Of a stretch of 10,368 bases of DNA, positions 1 to 7,293 are shown piece by piece. Each line of letters opens with the position of its first letter. Positions within the stretch are counted from its first letter, which is position 1. Under the pieces are notes generated by a model that was given only the letters and a program-made list of their open reading frames with translations, was not told where the DNA came from and ran no database searches. Made by a program: the position numbers and the translations under genes. Source of the stretch: Elusimicrobiales bacterium (GTDB taxonomy: Bacteria > Elusimicrobiota > Elusimicrobia > Elusimicrobiales > UBA9959); contig JANZZP010000053.1 in the NCBI GenBank assembly GCA_026419335.1, forward strand, positions 1-10,368, read 5' to 3'.

Positions 1-137
1 TAATTGATTTTATTTGATAGAATTTTTAAAAAATCATTTTTTGAAATAATTAAATTTACTCCACTATCATTAGAAATAAAATAGGTCTTATTATCTATTT
101 TTTCAAAAAGGATGTCTATTTTCATTTTCTTTTTCAT
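1..137 (-). CDS. N-terminal fragment of a gene running off the window; HxsB-like leader-binding domain (tentative)
   Basis: An open frame starts at ATG 137-135 and has no stop through base 3, giving 45 residues; the rest lies beyond the left edge. The start is fixed by a 4-base ATGA overlap with the stop of the radical SAM gene to its right (a second Met is codon 5). The visible part contains ISNDSGVNLIISKNDFLKIL at residues 21-40. From memory of the family, radical SAM maturases of the HxsB type begin with a short domain of the pattern 'LLTNDxGxxxxLSxxxFxxL', before the CxxxCxxC motif. That match suggests the gene encodes another radical SAM maturase or a stand-alone copy of that domain. No catalytic residues are in view, so this is an inference from a short stretch. 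Confidence 0.6.
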   Translation of the reverse strand, partial: MKKKMKIDILFEKIDNKTYFISNDSGVNLIISKNDFLKILSNKIN

Positions 138-1036
138 TTTGGTTTTACTGGTTTAAACTCACTCCAACCATATATTTGTGGATATTCTCTCCATGGCCCT
201 TCACAAATTTTATAATAAATACATTTTTTGCATGTAATATTTTTGGTTTTACCTTCATTTTTTCTATAATTACCATAGTTTTCTACAAACACATCTGCAT
301 CGAATACGGGTCCATCAGGTATAATTTTTTCTACTACACATTCTTCATATCTTTTCATAAGGCAATATGGTATTGCTTCTGTATAACAAGGAATATTAGC
401 TTTTTTGCCTATATCTAATCCTTTATATAAATAAGGAAGAATATCTGTTTTTTTTGGAACTATCCAACTACGATTTTCCCACCCCCTCCCAATTATATGA
501 ATAAAAGCAAATTGAAATTGGTCAACTTTTAGATAGACAAGCAGTTTTGCTATTTCTGGAAGATATTTGTAATTTAAAGATGTTATTACTGTATTTGTAA
601 GTACATATATATTATGTTTTTTTGCATTTTTTATGCCGGTTATAGTTTGATTGAAACTTCCAGGTGAATGAGTAAGTTTATCGTGTAAAGAGGCAATATG
701 TCCATGAACTGCTGGACTTATTTCATTTACACCAGCGTTAATAAGTTGTTTGAGAAAGTTTTCATTACAAAGGGTTCTTCCATTGGTTTGAAGTTGAATT
801 TTTTGATAACCTAATTGTTTTGCTTTTAATATGATTTTTATAATATCTGGATGTAAGGTAGGTTCTCCACCTGTTAAAACTAGAGTTTTTGCTCCATCAT
901 CTATTCCTTTTTTTAAGCTAATTTCAATTTCTTGTAGAGATTTTGGTTTAATATGTTCTCTTTTTGAACCTTGTGCACAAAAGTCACATAAGTTATTACA
1001 ATTAAAGGTAATTTTTATATCTACTTTTTTATCCAT
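134..1036 (-). CDS. Radical SAM protein with one C-terminal auxiliary Fe-S cluster motif
   Basis: A complete 300-residue radical SAM enzyme. The SAM-binding [4Fe-4S] motif CxxxCxxC is at C13, C17 and C20, only 12 residues from the start, followed by TGGEPT at 55-60. The C-terminus has a CLM motif at about C225, then CKKCIYYKIC (C269, C272, C278) and a GWSEFKP tail, consistent with one auxiliary Fe-S cluster of the SPASM/twitch kind. The same tail occurs in the genes at 2189-3199 and 7290-8342, so the three look like paralogues. This copy is the shortest because it lacks the 20-35 residue N-terminal extension of the others. Its start overlaps the previous gene's end by 8 bases and its stop overlaps the next start by 4, indicating one transcript. 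It probably modifies a peptide; the exact reaction cannot be read. Confidence 0.93.
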   Translation of the reverse strand: MDKKVDIKITFNCNNLCDFCAQGSKREHIKPKSLQEIEISLKKGIDDGAKTLVLTGGEPTLHPDIIKIILKAKQLGYQKIQLQTNGRTLCNENFLKQLINAGVNEISPAVHGHIASLHDKLTHSPGSFNQTITGIKNAKKHNIYVLTNTVITSLNYKYLPEIAKLLVYLKVDQFQFAFIHIIGRGWENRSWIVPKKTDILPYLYKGLDIGKKANIPCYTEAIPYCLMKRYEECVVEKIIPDGPVFDADVFVENYGNYRKNEGKTKNITCKKCIYYKICEGPWREYPQIYGWSEFKPVKPK

Positions 1037-2189
1037 ATATATTTAACCAATTATCAATTATACTTTTTAGTTTTTTATTTTTTCTCGTATATGATATCAT
1101 ATCAAAAATAGCTTTAAAAATTTTACATTTTTCAGTGTCTGATGGTTTTTTGGCTTTCTTTGTAATTAGTATTCTATACCATAATGGTATGTAGCAATAT
1201 TGAGAATATATACATTTAATACAATTTTCATCAAACTTATTTGTATGAATCAAATTTAGAATTTTATTTATATTTTGATTATAAAAGAAATCATTATGAG
1301 TTGTATTAACGCTTCCTAACCTTAAATCTAAATTTCCACTTTCAAATAGCATTCTTGACTCATCGTCAGGATGTATAAATCCATTAATATCATATGATAA
1401 CCTATTTATTATGGGAATACTTCTTTTTTTATGTGGCTTTTTTTCAATTATACTTTTAAGTAATAACATAAATCCCTTTTCATATAATGGAATTTTTTTA
1501 TCTACATTTATTTTTATTATTTCATCGAATGCCTTTTCATAAAATTTTATATAATCATTGGCTGTAATACCAATTTCCTTCCACTTTTCCATTGCCAAAC
1601 CAAGAGGTTCTACCATTCCTAATTGAACTCTTAAAACATTGAATTTTAAATATTCATTAATTATTTCTTTTGGAAAATTAAGAGAATGTTTAGTTATTGT
1701 AGTTATAAGATTTGGATATTCAATTATTCCTTTATTAGCGTAATAAATAATTTTTTTAAGAGAAATAGATAGATTATTGTAAGCATTTTTCTCCCATTTT
1801 CTTGTTATATTATGTAGTTCTGGTGGTCCATCTAGGGATGTGCATATTGTTATTTTATTTTTTAGTATTAACTTTAGTTCACCTTCAGTTAATCTATATA
1901 GATTTGAGACTATTGATATATGATTTGATATTTTTTTTATTTTTGTAATTCTTTTGAAGTAATTTATTATTTCTGAGAGTGTTTTGGTATTTAAAAAAGG
2001 TTCACCACCTGTAAATTCAAGATAAATATAATCTAGAGGAATAGATGTTATAAAATCAATTATTTTTTTTCCTATTTTTAGATTTAAATTTTTTTTATTT
2101 TTAGATTTTTTACAGGAACAATATATACATTTTCCATTACATATATTACCTGTAGATATTATATGGTCTTGTGGATATTTTTTAAGCAT
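1029..2189 (-). CDS. HxsB-like radical SAM/SPASM maturase lacking the N-terminal domain
   Basis: A complete 386-residue radical SAM protein with CxxxCxxC at C17, C21 and C24 (followed by a fourth Cys, C26) and GGEPF at 61-65. The middle carries CTSLDGPPELHN, EIINEYLKF and NGFIHPDDESRML, followed by LRLGSVN. These align in order with the pattern I recall for HxsB, the His-Xaa-Ser system maturase (TSLDGPxxLHN, EIIDEYxxxGF, YxxDGxxxxSDExRML, FRLGNV). The C-terminus has a SPASM-like Cys set, C323-x2-C326-x5-C332 and C355. Usual HxsB proteins have an N-terminal domain of several dozen residues before the radical SAM core; here the core begins at once, while a similar domain seems to start the gene at the left edge. 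It overlaps the upstream stop as TAATG and the downstream start by 8 bases. Family placement rests on remembered patterns and is moderately sure. Confidence 0.92.
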   Translation of the reverse strand: MLKKYPQDHIISTGNICNGKCIYCSCKKSKNKKNLNLKIGKKIIDFITSIPLDYIYLEFTGGEPFLNTKTLSEIINYFKRITKIKKISNHISIVSNLYRLTEGELKLILKNKITICTSLDGPPELHNITRKWEKNAYNNLSISLKKIIYYANKGIIEYPNLITTITKHSLNFPKEIINEYLKFNVLRVQLGMVEPLGLAMEKWKEIGITANDYIKFYEKAFDEIIKINVDKKIPLYEKGFMLLLKSIIEKKPHKKRSIPIINRLSYDINGFIHPDDESRMLFESGNLDLRLGSVNTTHNDFFYNQNINKILNLIHTNKFDENCIKCIYSQYCYIPLWYRILITKKAKKPSDTEKCKIFKAIFDMISYTRKNKKLKSIIDNWLNIYG

Positions 2190-3199
2190 TACTTTTTATA
2201 AAAACATGAAATATTTGGAGCTTTGTGAATTTTATTAAGTGGTTTAAATTCTGAATCTCCAAATTCTTCGTAATATTTTTTTTCAAATCCAGCACATATT
2301 TTGTAATAAATACATTGTTTACACTTATTTGTCTTCATTCTTAAATTGTCAGTTATCATTGTGTACATAGAGTTGTAATATGTTTTTTCTGGAAGTATTA
2401 AATCGTCATCAAAATAGGGTATTTTCCAGTCAGAGATAAGATCTTCATATCCTGGTAGAAGACAGGGAGTATAGTTTGAAAGTATTTGAGATAGTGGAAA
2501 TGCCTTCTCAGAAGCAAGGTATTCAATTGTTTTTTTAATATAAGGTAATGTTTGAGAGTATTTTATTAGTAATTTATTTTTTGATTTATATACTTGACCT
2601 AATAGATGTAAAGCTATTATATGAAAAGATTCAATATGGTATTTTTGATGAAAAAAACTTACTATATGTGGAATATCTTTATGATTAATGTAAGTAACTG
2701 CTGTTCCGATTGTTATATGTATGTCTAGTTTTATGGCATTTTCAATTGCTTTTATAATTTTTGAAAACGCATTTTTAACACCTACTATTTTATCATGTTT
2801 TTTAGATATATGTGAATGGACAGAAAATGTTATAGAGTTTAAACCACAATATTTGAGGTTTTTTAAAAATTTATAATCTGCTAATTTTATACCATTTGTT
2901 ACTATTTGAATGATTGGATAACCAATTTTTTTTGCAGAAATTATTATTTTATTTAGTTCTGTATAAATTGTTGGTTCTCCTCCTATAATTTGACATAAAG
3001 TTGAACCGTTATCATATGATTTCTTTAAATGAATAATTGCCTTTTCGATATCAATGTTTATTTTGGACAGAGCATTTTCTGTATAACAAAAAATACATTT
3101 TGCGTTACAATTATAATGAAGAGTGATTTCACATGATTTTGGCTTTACTGTTGGCCAGTTTAATTTTTTAATAGCATCAATTGTAGATAGTGTTTTCAT
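2189..3199 (-). CDS. Radical SAM protein with one C-terminal auxiliary Fe-S cluster motif
   Basis: A complete 336-residue radical SAM enzyme. A short N-terminal region ending in NWPTVKPKSCEIT leads into CxxxCxxC at C31, C35 and C38; GGEPT is at 73-77. The C-terminal half has TPCLLPGYE (Cys about 246) and then CKQCIYYKIC (C293, C296, C302) with the FGDSEFKP tail, so a single auxiliary cluster is likely. It is the closest relative in the window of the gene at 7290-8342: both share a CEIT lead-in, a PPC/TPC-x-x-P-x-Y motif, an ADW/SDW segment and the same tail. The start overlaps the stop of the B12 radical SAM fusion gene by 4 bases (ATGA), and its stop shares a base with the next start (TAATG), which favours coupled translation. 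Peptide modification is inferred from context. Confidence 0.93.
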   Translation of the reverse strand: MKTLSTIDAIKKLNWPTVKPKSCEITLHYNCNAKCIFCYTENALSKINIDIEKAIIHLKKSYDNGSTLCQIIGGEPTIYTELNKIIISAKKIGYPIIQIVTNGIKLADYKFLKNLKYCGLNSITFSVHSHISKKHDKIVGVKNAFSKIIKAIENAIKLDIHITIGTAVTYINHKDIPHIVSFFHQKYHIESFHIIALHLLGQVYKSKNKLLIKYSQTLPYIKKTIEYLASEKAFPLSQILSNYTPCLLPGYEDLISDWKIPYFDDDLILPEKTYYNSMYTMITDNLRMKTNKCKQCIYYKICAGFEKKYYEEFGDSEFKPLNKIHKAPNISCFYKK

Positions 3200-5268
3200 A
3201 GAAATAACTCGTTTATTATATTTTTGATATTTAATATAGTGTTTTTTATTTCTTTATTTTTATTTTTTTTACTAAATTGATTTTGACATACGATGTATTT
3301 AACTTCTTGACTTATACCAAGCATATCCATTATAGCGTCTATAGTAATTTCTTGGCAATTTATGTATCGATAACCCTCTTTATATGGAATACCATTTTCT
3401 GGATAAGTACCACCTCTTGTGATTATTACTATAACATTTTTTTTATTAATCATCTTTTTTCTAAAAAAGTAACAATAAGATGCTATAAGTTCAAAATATG
3501 ATAAAAGAGCTGCTGGTATAGTTAGAGTATACATTGGTGTTGTTATAAGTAAAATATCAGCATTTTCTATGTTGGCAAGTTCTTTTTCTATATACTTAAA
3601 TACTTTATTGGTTTTGGTAGAAACTTTTGCTATTTTTTTGCTATTTTTAATTATTTCTATATATTCAGAAGTAATAAATGGTGGTGTTTTTTTAGATAGA
3701 TTTGTTTCAGAAATAATAATATCATTTTTTATCTTTTTTAAGTTATTAATAAAAATTTTTTTAAGCTTAATAGAAAGCGATTTTTTGTAATTAGTAAAAC
3801 TTGCATTTATTATATGTAATTTTATATTTTTATTAATAGTCTTTATTTTTTTTGCTAAGATAGCTTCTTCTATTTTTTTTAATGTTTCAATATTATCAGT
3901 GTTAGCATTAAGACATTTTTCTATAAATGAATCTATTTTTTCTATTTCATCTAATAAGATATTTTTCATGTATTTAGGTAAAATATCAATTTTTGATGGT
4001 ATTTTTTTTATATTATTATCTTTTTCTATCATAAAATTTACCATTGCATCATAATCATTAACTTTTTCTGAAGGTAGCAAAGGCCAAAGTTGGCCATGAA
4101 GCAAGGAAAAATCTTTGTTTTTAATAAGTTTTTTGTATGTATTAAAATCTTTTGTTCCAGGAAAGATAAATACAGGGAATGGAGCTGCTATAGAATTGTA
4201 TTTTAAGGATATTAAAAATGCTCTAAACAACGCATTTAAATCATCTTCAGGGTAGCCAAGAAGAAAAGGATTGGCAGAATTAAAAAGATTAAACCCTTCT
4301 TCAGATAAGATTTGTAATGCTTTTATGGTGGATATTACTGTGTAAGGTTTATTCATTTTTGCCGCTGTCTTAAATGTGGTGGCTTCTATTGGTGTAGTAA
4401 GTAACTTTACGTGATTTTTAATCAATTTTGCTATTTGTTTGTCTATTTTATTTATCTGTAAACCTTTTACAAAGTTAATTTTTGAAGGTATTTTAAGCAT
4501 ATTATATTTTTCCATGAAATCTATAAAATTTTTTTTGAAAATGGTTATATTTGGGTCAAAATTCCAATAATGAACAGGTTTTATTCTGTCATAAAGTTCT
4601 TTTATATCTAATATAGCTAGTTTTGTATCAATAATTTTAGGATAGTCTTTGATAGCACAAAAAGAACAAGAATATGAGCATCCAATTTGTAGTTGAAATA
4701 AACCATAATTAATAGCTTTAGAAATTTTAAAAGAGTCATAATCTAATCTCATTGTATCTGCTTCTATAATTCTTTCTGTGAAAATATAATCTGCCATTAT
4801 TTTTCTTTTAATCCATGGATAGGAGTATCGTATAAAATCACCGCCAACTCTTATTATTGATGTTGGATATTTTTTTCTTAATTCTACTATATAATCATTT
4901 ACCAGTTCATAATCACAAGTGAATGAAGATGATAACCAAATTTCATCTGGTTTAAAAGGTTGATTTTTTAATAATTCTGATATTTGTTTGGGAGGATATC
5001 CAGCAATTGTAATTTTTTTTGGTATTTTGCATTCTATACCTGCATTTTTATATTTCCAAAAACTATCTGGTTTTGGTTGAACATATCCAGGGGCAGCTTC
5101 ATCACCCTGCATTAAATTTATAATTTCAACTTGGTTATTTCTTGATTTAAGATATGAGATTAGTTTGAAAATAGAGGGCGGTATAATGCTTAGTGTATCT
5201 AAAGTTATTTCTGAGTATGTTGGCGGGATATATATAATAAATATCTTGCTTTTTCTAGGAACAATCAT
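3196..5268 (-). CDS. B12-binding-type radical SAM enzyme fused to a C-terminal AzoR-like flavodoxin-fold domain
   Basis: A 690-residue two-part protein. Residues about 1-165 resemble the cobalamin-binding (Rossmann-like) domain of B12 radical SAM enzymes (IFIIYIPPTYSEI, IWLSSSFT, IRVGGDF), though I see no DxHxxG cobalamin-ligand motif. Residues about 190-430 are the radical SAM domain with CSYSCSFC (C197, C201, C204). After a Lys/Ile-rich linker, residues about 482-690 look like an FMN-dependent NADH-azoreductase/flavodoxin_2 domain: IINASFTNYKKS, TPMYTLTIPAALLSYFELIA at 577-596, and ITRGGTY at 616-622. This fusion is unusual. A flavin domain on the same chain could supply electrons to reduce the cluster or the cobalamin; that is inference. 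B12 radical SAM enzymes often methylate unactivated carbons. It heads the left sub-cluster after a 72-base gap and overlaps the next gene by 4 bases. Confidence 0.92.
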   Translation of the reverse strand: MIVPRKSKIFIIYIPPTYSEITLDTLSIIPPSIFKLISYLKSRNNQVEIINLMQGDEAAPGYVQPKPDSFWKYKNAGIECKIPKKITIAGYPPKQISELLKNQPFKPDEIWLSSSFTCDYELVNDYIVELRKKYPTSIIRVGGDFIRYSYPWIKRKIMADYIFTERIIEADTMRLDYDSFKISKAINYGLFQLQIGCSYSCSFCAIKDYPKIIDTKLAILDIKELYDRIKPVHYWNFDPNITIFKKNFIDFMEKYNMLKIPSKINFVKGLQINKIDKQIAKLIKNHVKLLTTPIEATTFKTAAKMNKPYTVISTIKALQILSEEGFNLFNSANPFLLGYPEDDLNALFRAFLISLKYNSIAAPFPVFIFPGTKDFNTYKKLIKNKDFSLLHGQLWPLLPSEKVNDYDAMVNFMIEKDNNIKKIPSKIDILPKYMKNILLDEIEKIDSFIEKCLNANTDNIETLKKIEEAILAKKIKTINKNIKLHIINASFTNYKKSLSIKLKKIFINNLKKIKNDIIISETNLSKKTPPFITSEYIEIIKNSKKIAKVSTKTNKVFKYIEKELANIENADILLITTPMYTLTIPAALLSYFELIASYCYFFRKKMINKKNVIVIITRGGTYPENGIPYKEGYRYINCQEITIDAIMDMLGISQEVKYIVCQNQFSKKNKNKEIKNTILNIKNIINELFL

Positions 5269-5281
5269 TCTTATAATTAAA

Positions 5282-5290
5282 ATTATAGCA
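5282..5290 (-). promoter_or_regulatory. Possible extended -10 promoter ahead of the B12 radical SAM fusion gene
   Basis: In the only sizeable gap of the left half, the minus strand carries TGCTATAAT, a perfect extended -10 element (TGnTATAAT). No good -35 is present at 16-18 bases. Only 13 bases separate it from the ATG at 5268, so a transcript starting at the normal distance would have a leader of about 6 bases or less. In DNA this rich in A and T such a match can arise by chance. Confidence 0.35.
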
Positions 5291-5340
5291 TATTGAAAAA
5301 CTGATAAAATTATTTATATATAGTTTAAAGTATTTAAAAT

Positions 5341-6015
5341 TTAAATTTGTGGTATATATATATTGTAGTCAATAATATCTTGGTGTTTAATTTTTTTTAT
5401 GGTTAGCTTTATTTTGGGTATTTCTGATTTTGTTATTAAGGTTTTTATTTTATTACCATTTTTGATAATATCCTTTTTAATTTTGCTAATAAGATATTCT
5501 TTGGGCTGTTTATATTTTGTTATACTCTTATGAATTGTTATAGGGAAACATTTTGTATTATTCCAATAATTATTTTTTATTTTTTTTGTTAGGGATAAAA
5601 AAAATGATATTTTAAACATTTTTTTTGAATTATTGATTATTATTTCCTTTAATCTCTTTCTCATTAAAGGTTCAAAATCATTATCGTTAATAAAAAAATA
5701 AAAATATTTACAATTTGGATATAATTTTTTAAGTTTTAAATATATACTTCTTATAACTTGCTTATCAGCTGAGCTTATCATTTCTATTTCTTTATAGTTA
5801 TTTATTTCTATTATTTCAAAATCTTTCATGATTTTTCTAATTATTTTATACACATTTGGTGTTTTAAATAGTTCAAAATTTCTGGACTTCGCATTAAGGA
5901 AAAGAAGAACAGGTTTAATATTGTTATCCATTACATATCTTAACATCAAATATGATTCAACACTTCCTGTATAGTGGATAAGAGCAACTTTATCCGACAA
6001 ATGTCTTTTATTCAT
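5341..6015 (-). CDS. Degenerate PP-loop (AANH/QueC-like) protein of unknown function
   Basis: A 224-residue protein. Near its N-terminus, VALIHYTGSVESYLMLRYVM has the shape of a PP-loop: a hydrophobic beta strand, then TGSVES (residues 16-21) in place of the canonical SGGxDS, then an alpha helix, and then the PVLLFLNA strand expected next in a Rossmann-like HUP fold. Such ATP pyrophosphatases (QueC, TilS, asparagine synthetase) adenylate a carbonyl or carboxylate. The second Gly is Ser and the Asp is Glu here, so activity may be retained or altered. The remainder is very rich in Lys and Ile and I recognise nothing more in it. It sits 21 bases after the HemN-like gene with TATAAT-like sequence and a weak GAG before the ATG. 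Function is inferred from one motif only. Confidence 0.85.
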   Translation of the reverse strand: MNKRHLSDKVALIHYTGSVESYLMLRYVMDNNIKPVLLFLNAKSRNFELFKTPNVYKIIRKIMKDFEIIEINNYKEIEMISSADKQVIRSIYLKLKKLYPNCKYFYFFINDNDFEPLMRKRLKEIIINNSKKMFKISFFLSLTKKIKNNYWNNTKCFPITIHKSITKYKQPKEYLISKIKKDIIKNGNKIKTLITKSEIPKIKLTIKKIKHQDIIDYNIYIPQI

Positions 6016-6036
6016 ATCTCAAAATTATATTATACT

Positions 6037-7293
6037 TTATTTCAAATTAGATAATATTTCAATATATGATTTATTATAAATGGATTTAGTAAATTTAAAC
6101 CAATTGTTTGATATCATAATTAGTTTGTTATTTATATTATCTATTAGTTTTTCTTTTTTCATTTTTTTAATTTTTTTCTCTATATAATTTTGATAAGAAG
6201 GGTAACGTTTTTTTAATGTTTTTTCATTTAAACCATTTATTGGTATTTTAGTTAATAAATAAAAATCTATTTCGTCTTTTTCAGTTAGATTTATTAATAT
6301 TTCCCATGGTAAATTATTTTTTTTGAGATGGTTATAATATTTATTAATATCAACGTAGTTTTTATATCGATATTTTCCATAAATATGTCCCATTGAATTT
6401 GGTCCGAGTCCTATTATTGAGTGATTAAGAAGATAATCCATATCTCCTTGAATATTTTTAATACCATTTAGGGTTAATGATTCTTCATCAATTTTTTTAT
6501 AACCGTAGGATGAGATAAAATCTATAGCATTTTTCTGCATTACTTCTACTTTTTTCTTGAACTCAGAATTATTTATAGGTTTTATTTTATTTATGTGAAT
6601 TAAATCCGGTTTTAAATCTAGAACCATTTTTATATCTTTTATAAAATTTTTAAAAGTTGTAAGTCCACATATGATGTCCACATTAAATGGTATAGAATAT
6701 TTTTTAATAAGTTCTATTTTTTCTTTTATTTTTTTATTGTTTTGAATTCTATTAGTGTTTTTTATTACATTATCATCAAATGTTTGAATTCCTATCATTA
6801 ATAAGTTCACTTCATTATCTTTTAAAATTTTAAGTTTATTTTCATTTAAAAAATCAGCAGAAGTTTCAACTGTAATTTGTTTTACATATGAAATATTAAA
6901 GTTTTTTTTAAGTAAAATAAATATTTTTTCAAGCTCTTTTTCATTTAAAACAGTTACTGTGCCTCCTGCTAAGTAAACACTAGATATTTTTGAGTTTTTT
7001 AAAATTTCAGCATACATTTTCACTTCTAATTCAAGTCCATTAATAAAATCATTAAATAGTTTTCTATTACGATATTCATATACTTTTAAAAAACAAAAAG
7101 AACATTTGGATGGACAAAATGGTATATTTATATAAATTCCTATATTTTTAAATCTAAATATTTCTGATTTCAGTTTTTTGATAGGGTAACCTTTCGTTTT
7201 TTCCCAAGTGTAGAGTACGGGATAGTGTGGAGGATAACACATAAGCTCATATGAATCTATAAGTGATATGGCTTTTTGATAATTTATTTTCAT
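6037..7293 (-). CDS. HemN/HemW-like radical SAM protein
   Basis: A complete 418-residue protein of the coproporphyrinogen-oxidase-like radical SAM branch. It has the family's YINIPFCPSKCSFC block (C60, C64, C67), a VYLAGGTVT segment at 106-114 where relatives usually have GGGTP, ETSADFL at the second-strand position, and GIQTFDD as in HemN/HemW. Residues about 330-418 match the C-terminal helical/winged-helix HemN domain. True HemN has a further Cys two residues after the third cluster Cys; here it is Phe, so this is not the haem enzyme. Related HemN-like proteins in peptide and natural-product clusters include class C radical SAM methyltransferases and haem-utilisation proteins. In this setting a class C-type methyltransferase or other peptide-tailoring role is the better guess. 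The start overlaps the upstream stop by 4 bases (ATGA). Confidence 0.92.
   Translation of the reverse strand: MKINYQKAISLIDSYELMCYPPHYPVLYTWEKTKGYPIKKLKSEIFRFKNIGIYINIPFCPSKCSFCFLKVYEYRNRKLFNDFINGLELEVKMYAEILKNSKISSVYLAGGTVTVLNEKELEKIFILLKKNFNISYVKQITVETSADFLNENKLKILKDNEVNLLMIGIQTFDDNVIKNTNRIQNNKKIKEKIELIKKYSIPFNVDIICGLTTFKNFIKDIKMVLDLKPDLIHINKIKPINNSEFKKKVEVMQKNAIDFISSYGYKKIDEESLTLNGIKNIQGDMDYLLNHSIIGLGPNSMGHIYGKYRYKNYVDINKYYNHLKKNNLPWEILINLTEKDEIDFYLLTKIPINGLNEKTLKKRYPSYQNYIEKKIKKMKKEKLIDNINNKLIMISNNWFKFTKSIYNKSYIEILSNLK

Noticed and set aside
134..1036. TGA reassigned as a sense codon, as in some candidate phyla
   Set aside because: TGA ends genes precisely at four ATGA overlaps and the precursor, and TGG is used for Trp, so the standard bacterial code fits.
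3277..3790. Plus-strand open frames of about 70 codons opposite the flavodoxin-like domain
   Set aside because: They are antisense to a well-supported protein, have Phe/Ile/Tyr-rich composition from reversed poly-A codons and show no recognisable motif; the same holds for the other short plus-strand frames in the window.
5300..5350. AT-only palindromic sequence (AAATTTTAAATA-like) as a terminator
   Set aside because: The inverted repeat has no G or C and would form only a very weak hairpin; it is expected by chance in this base composition.
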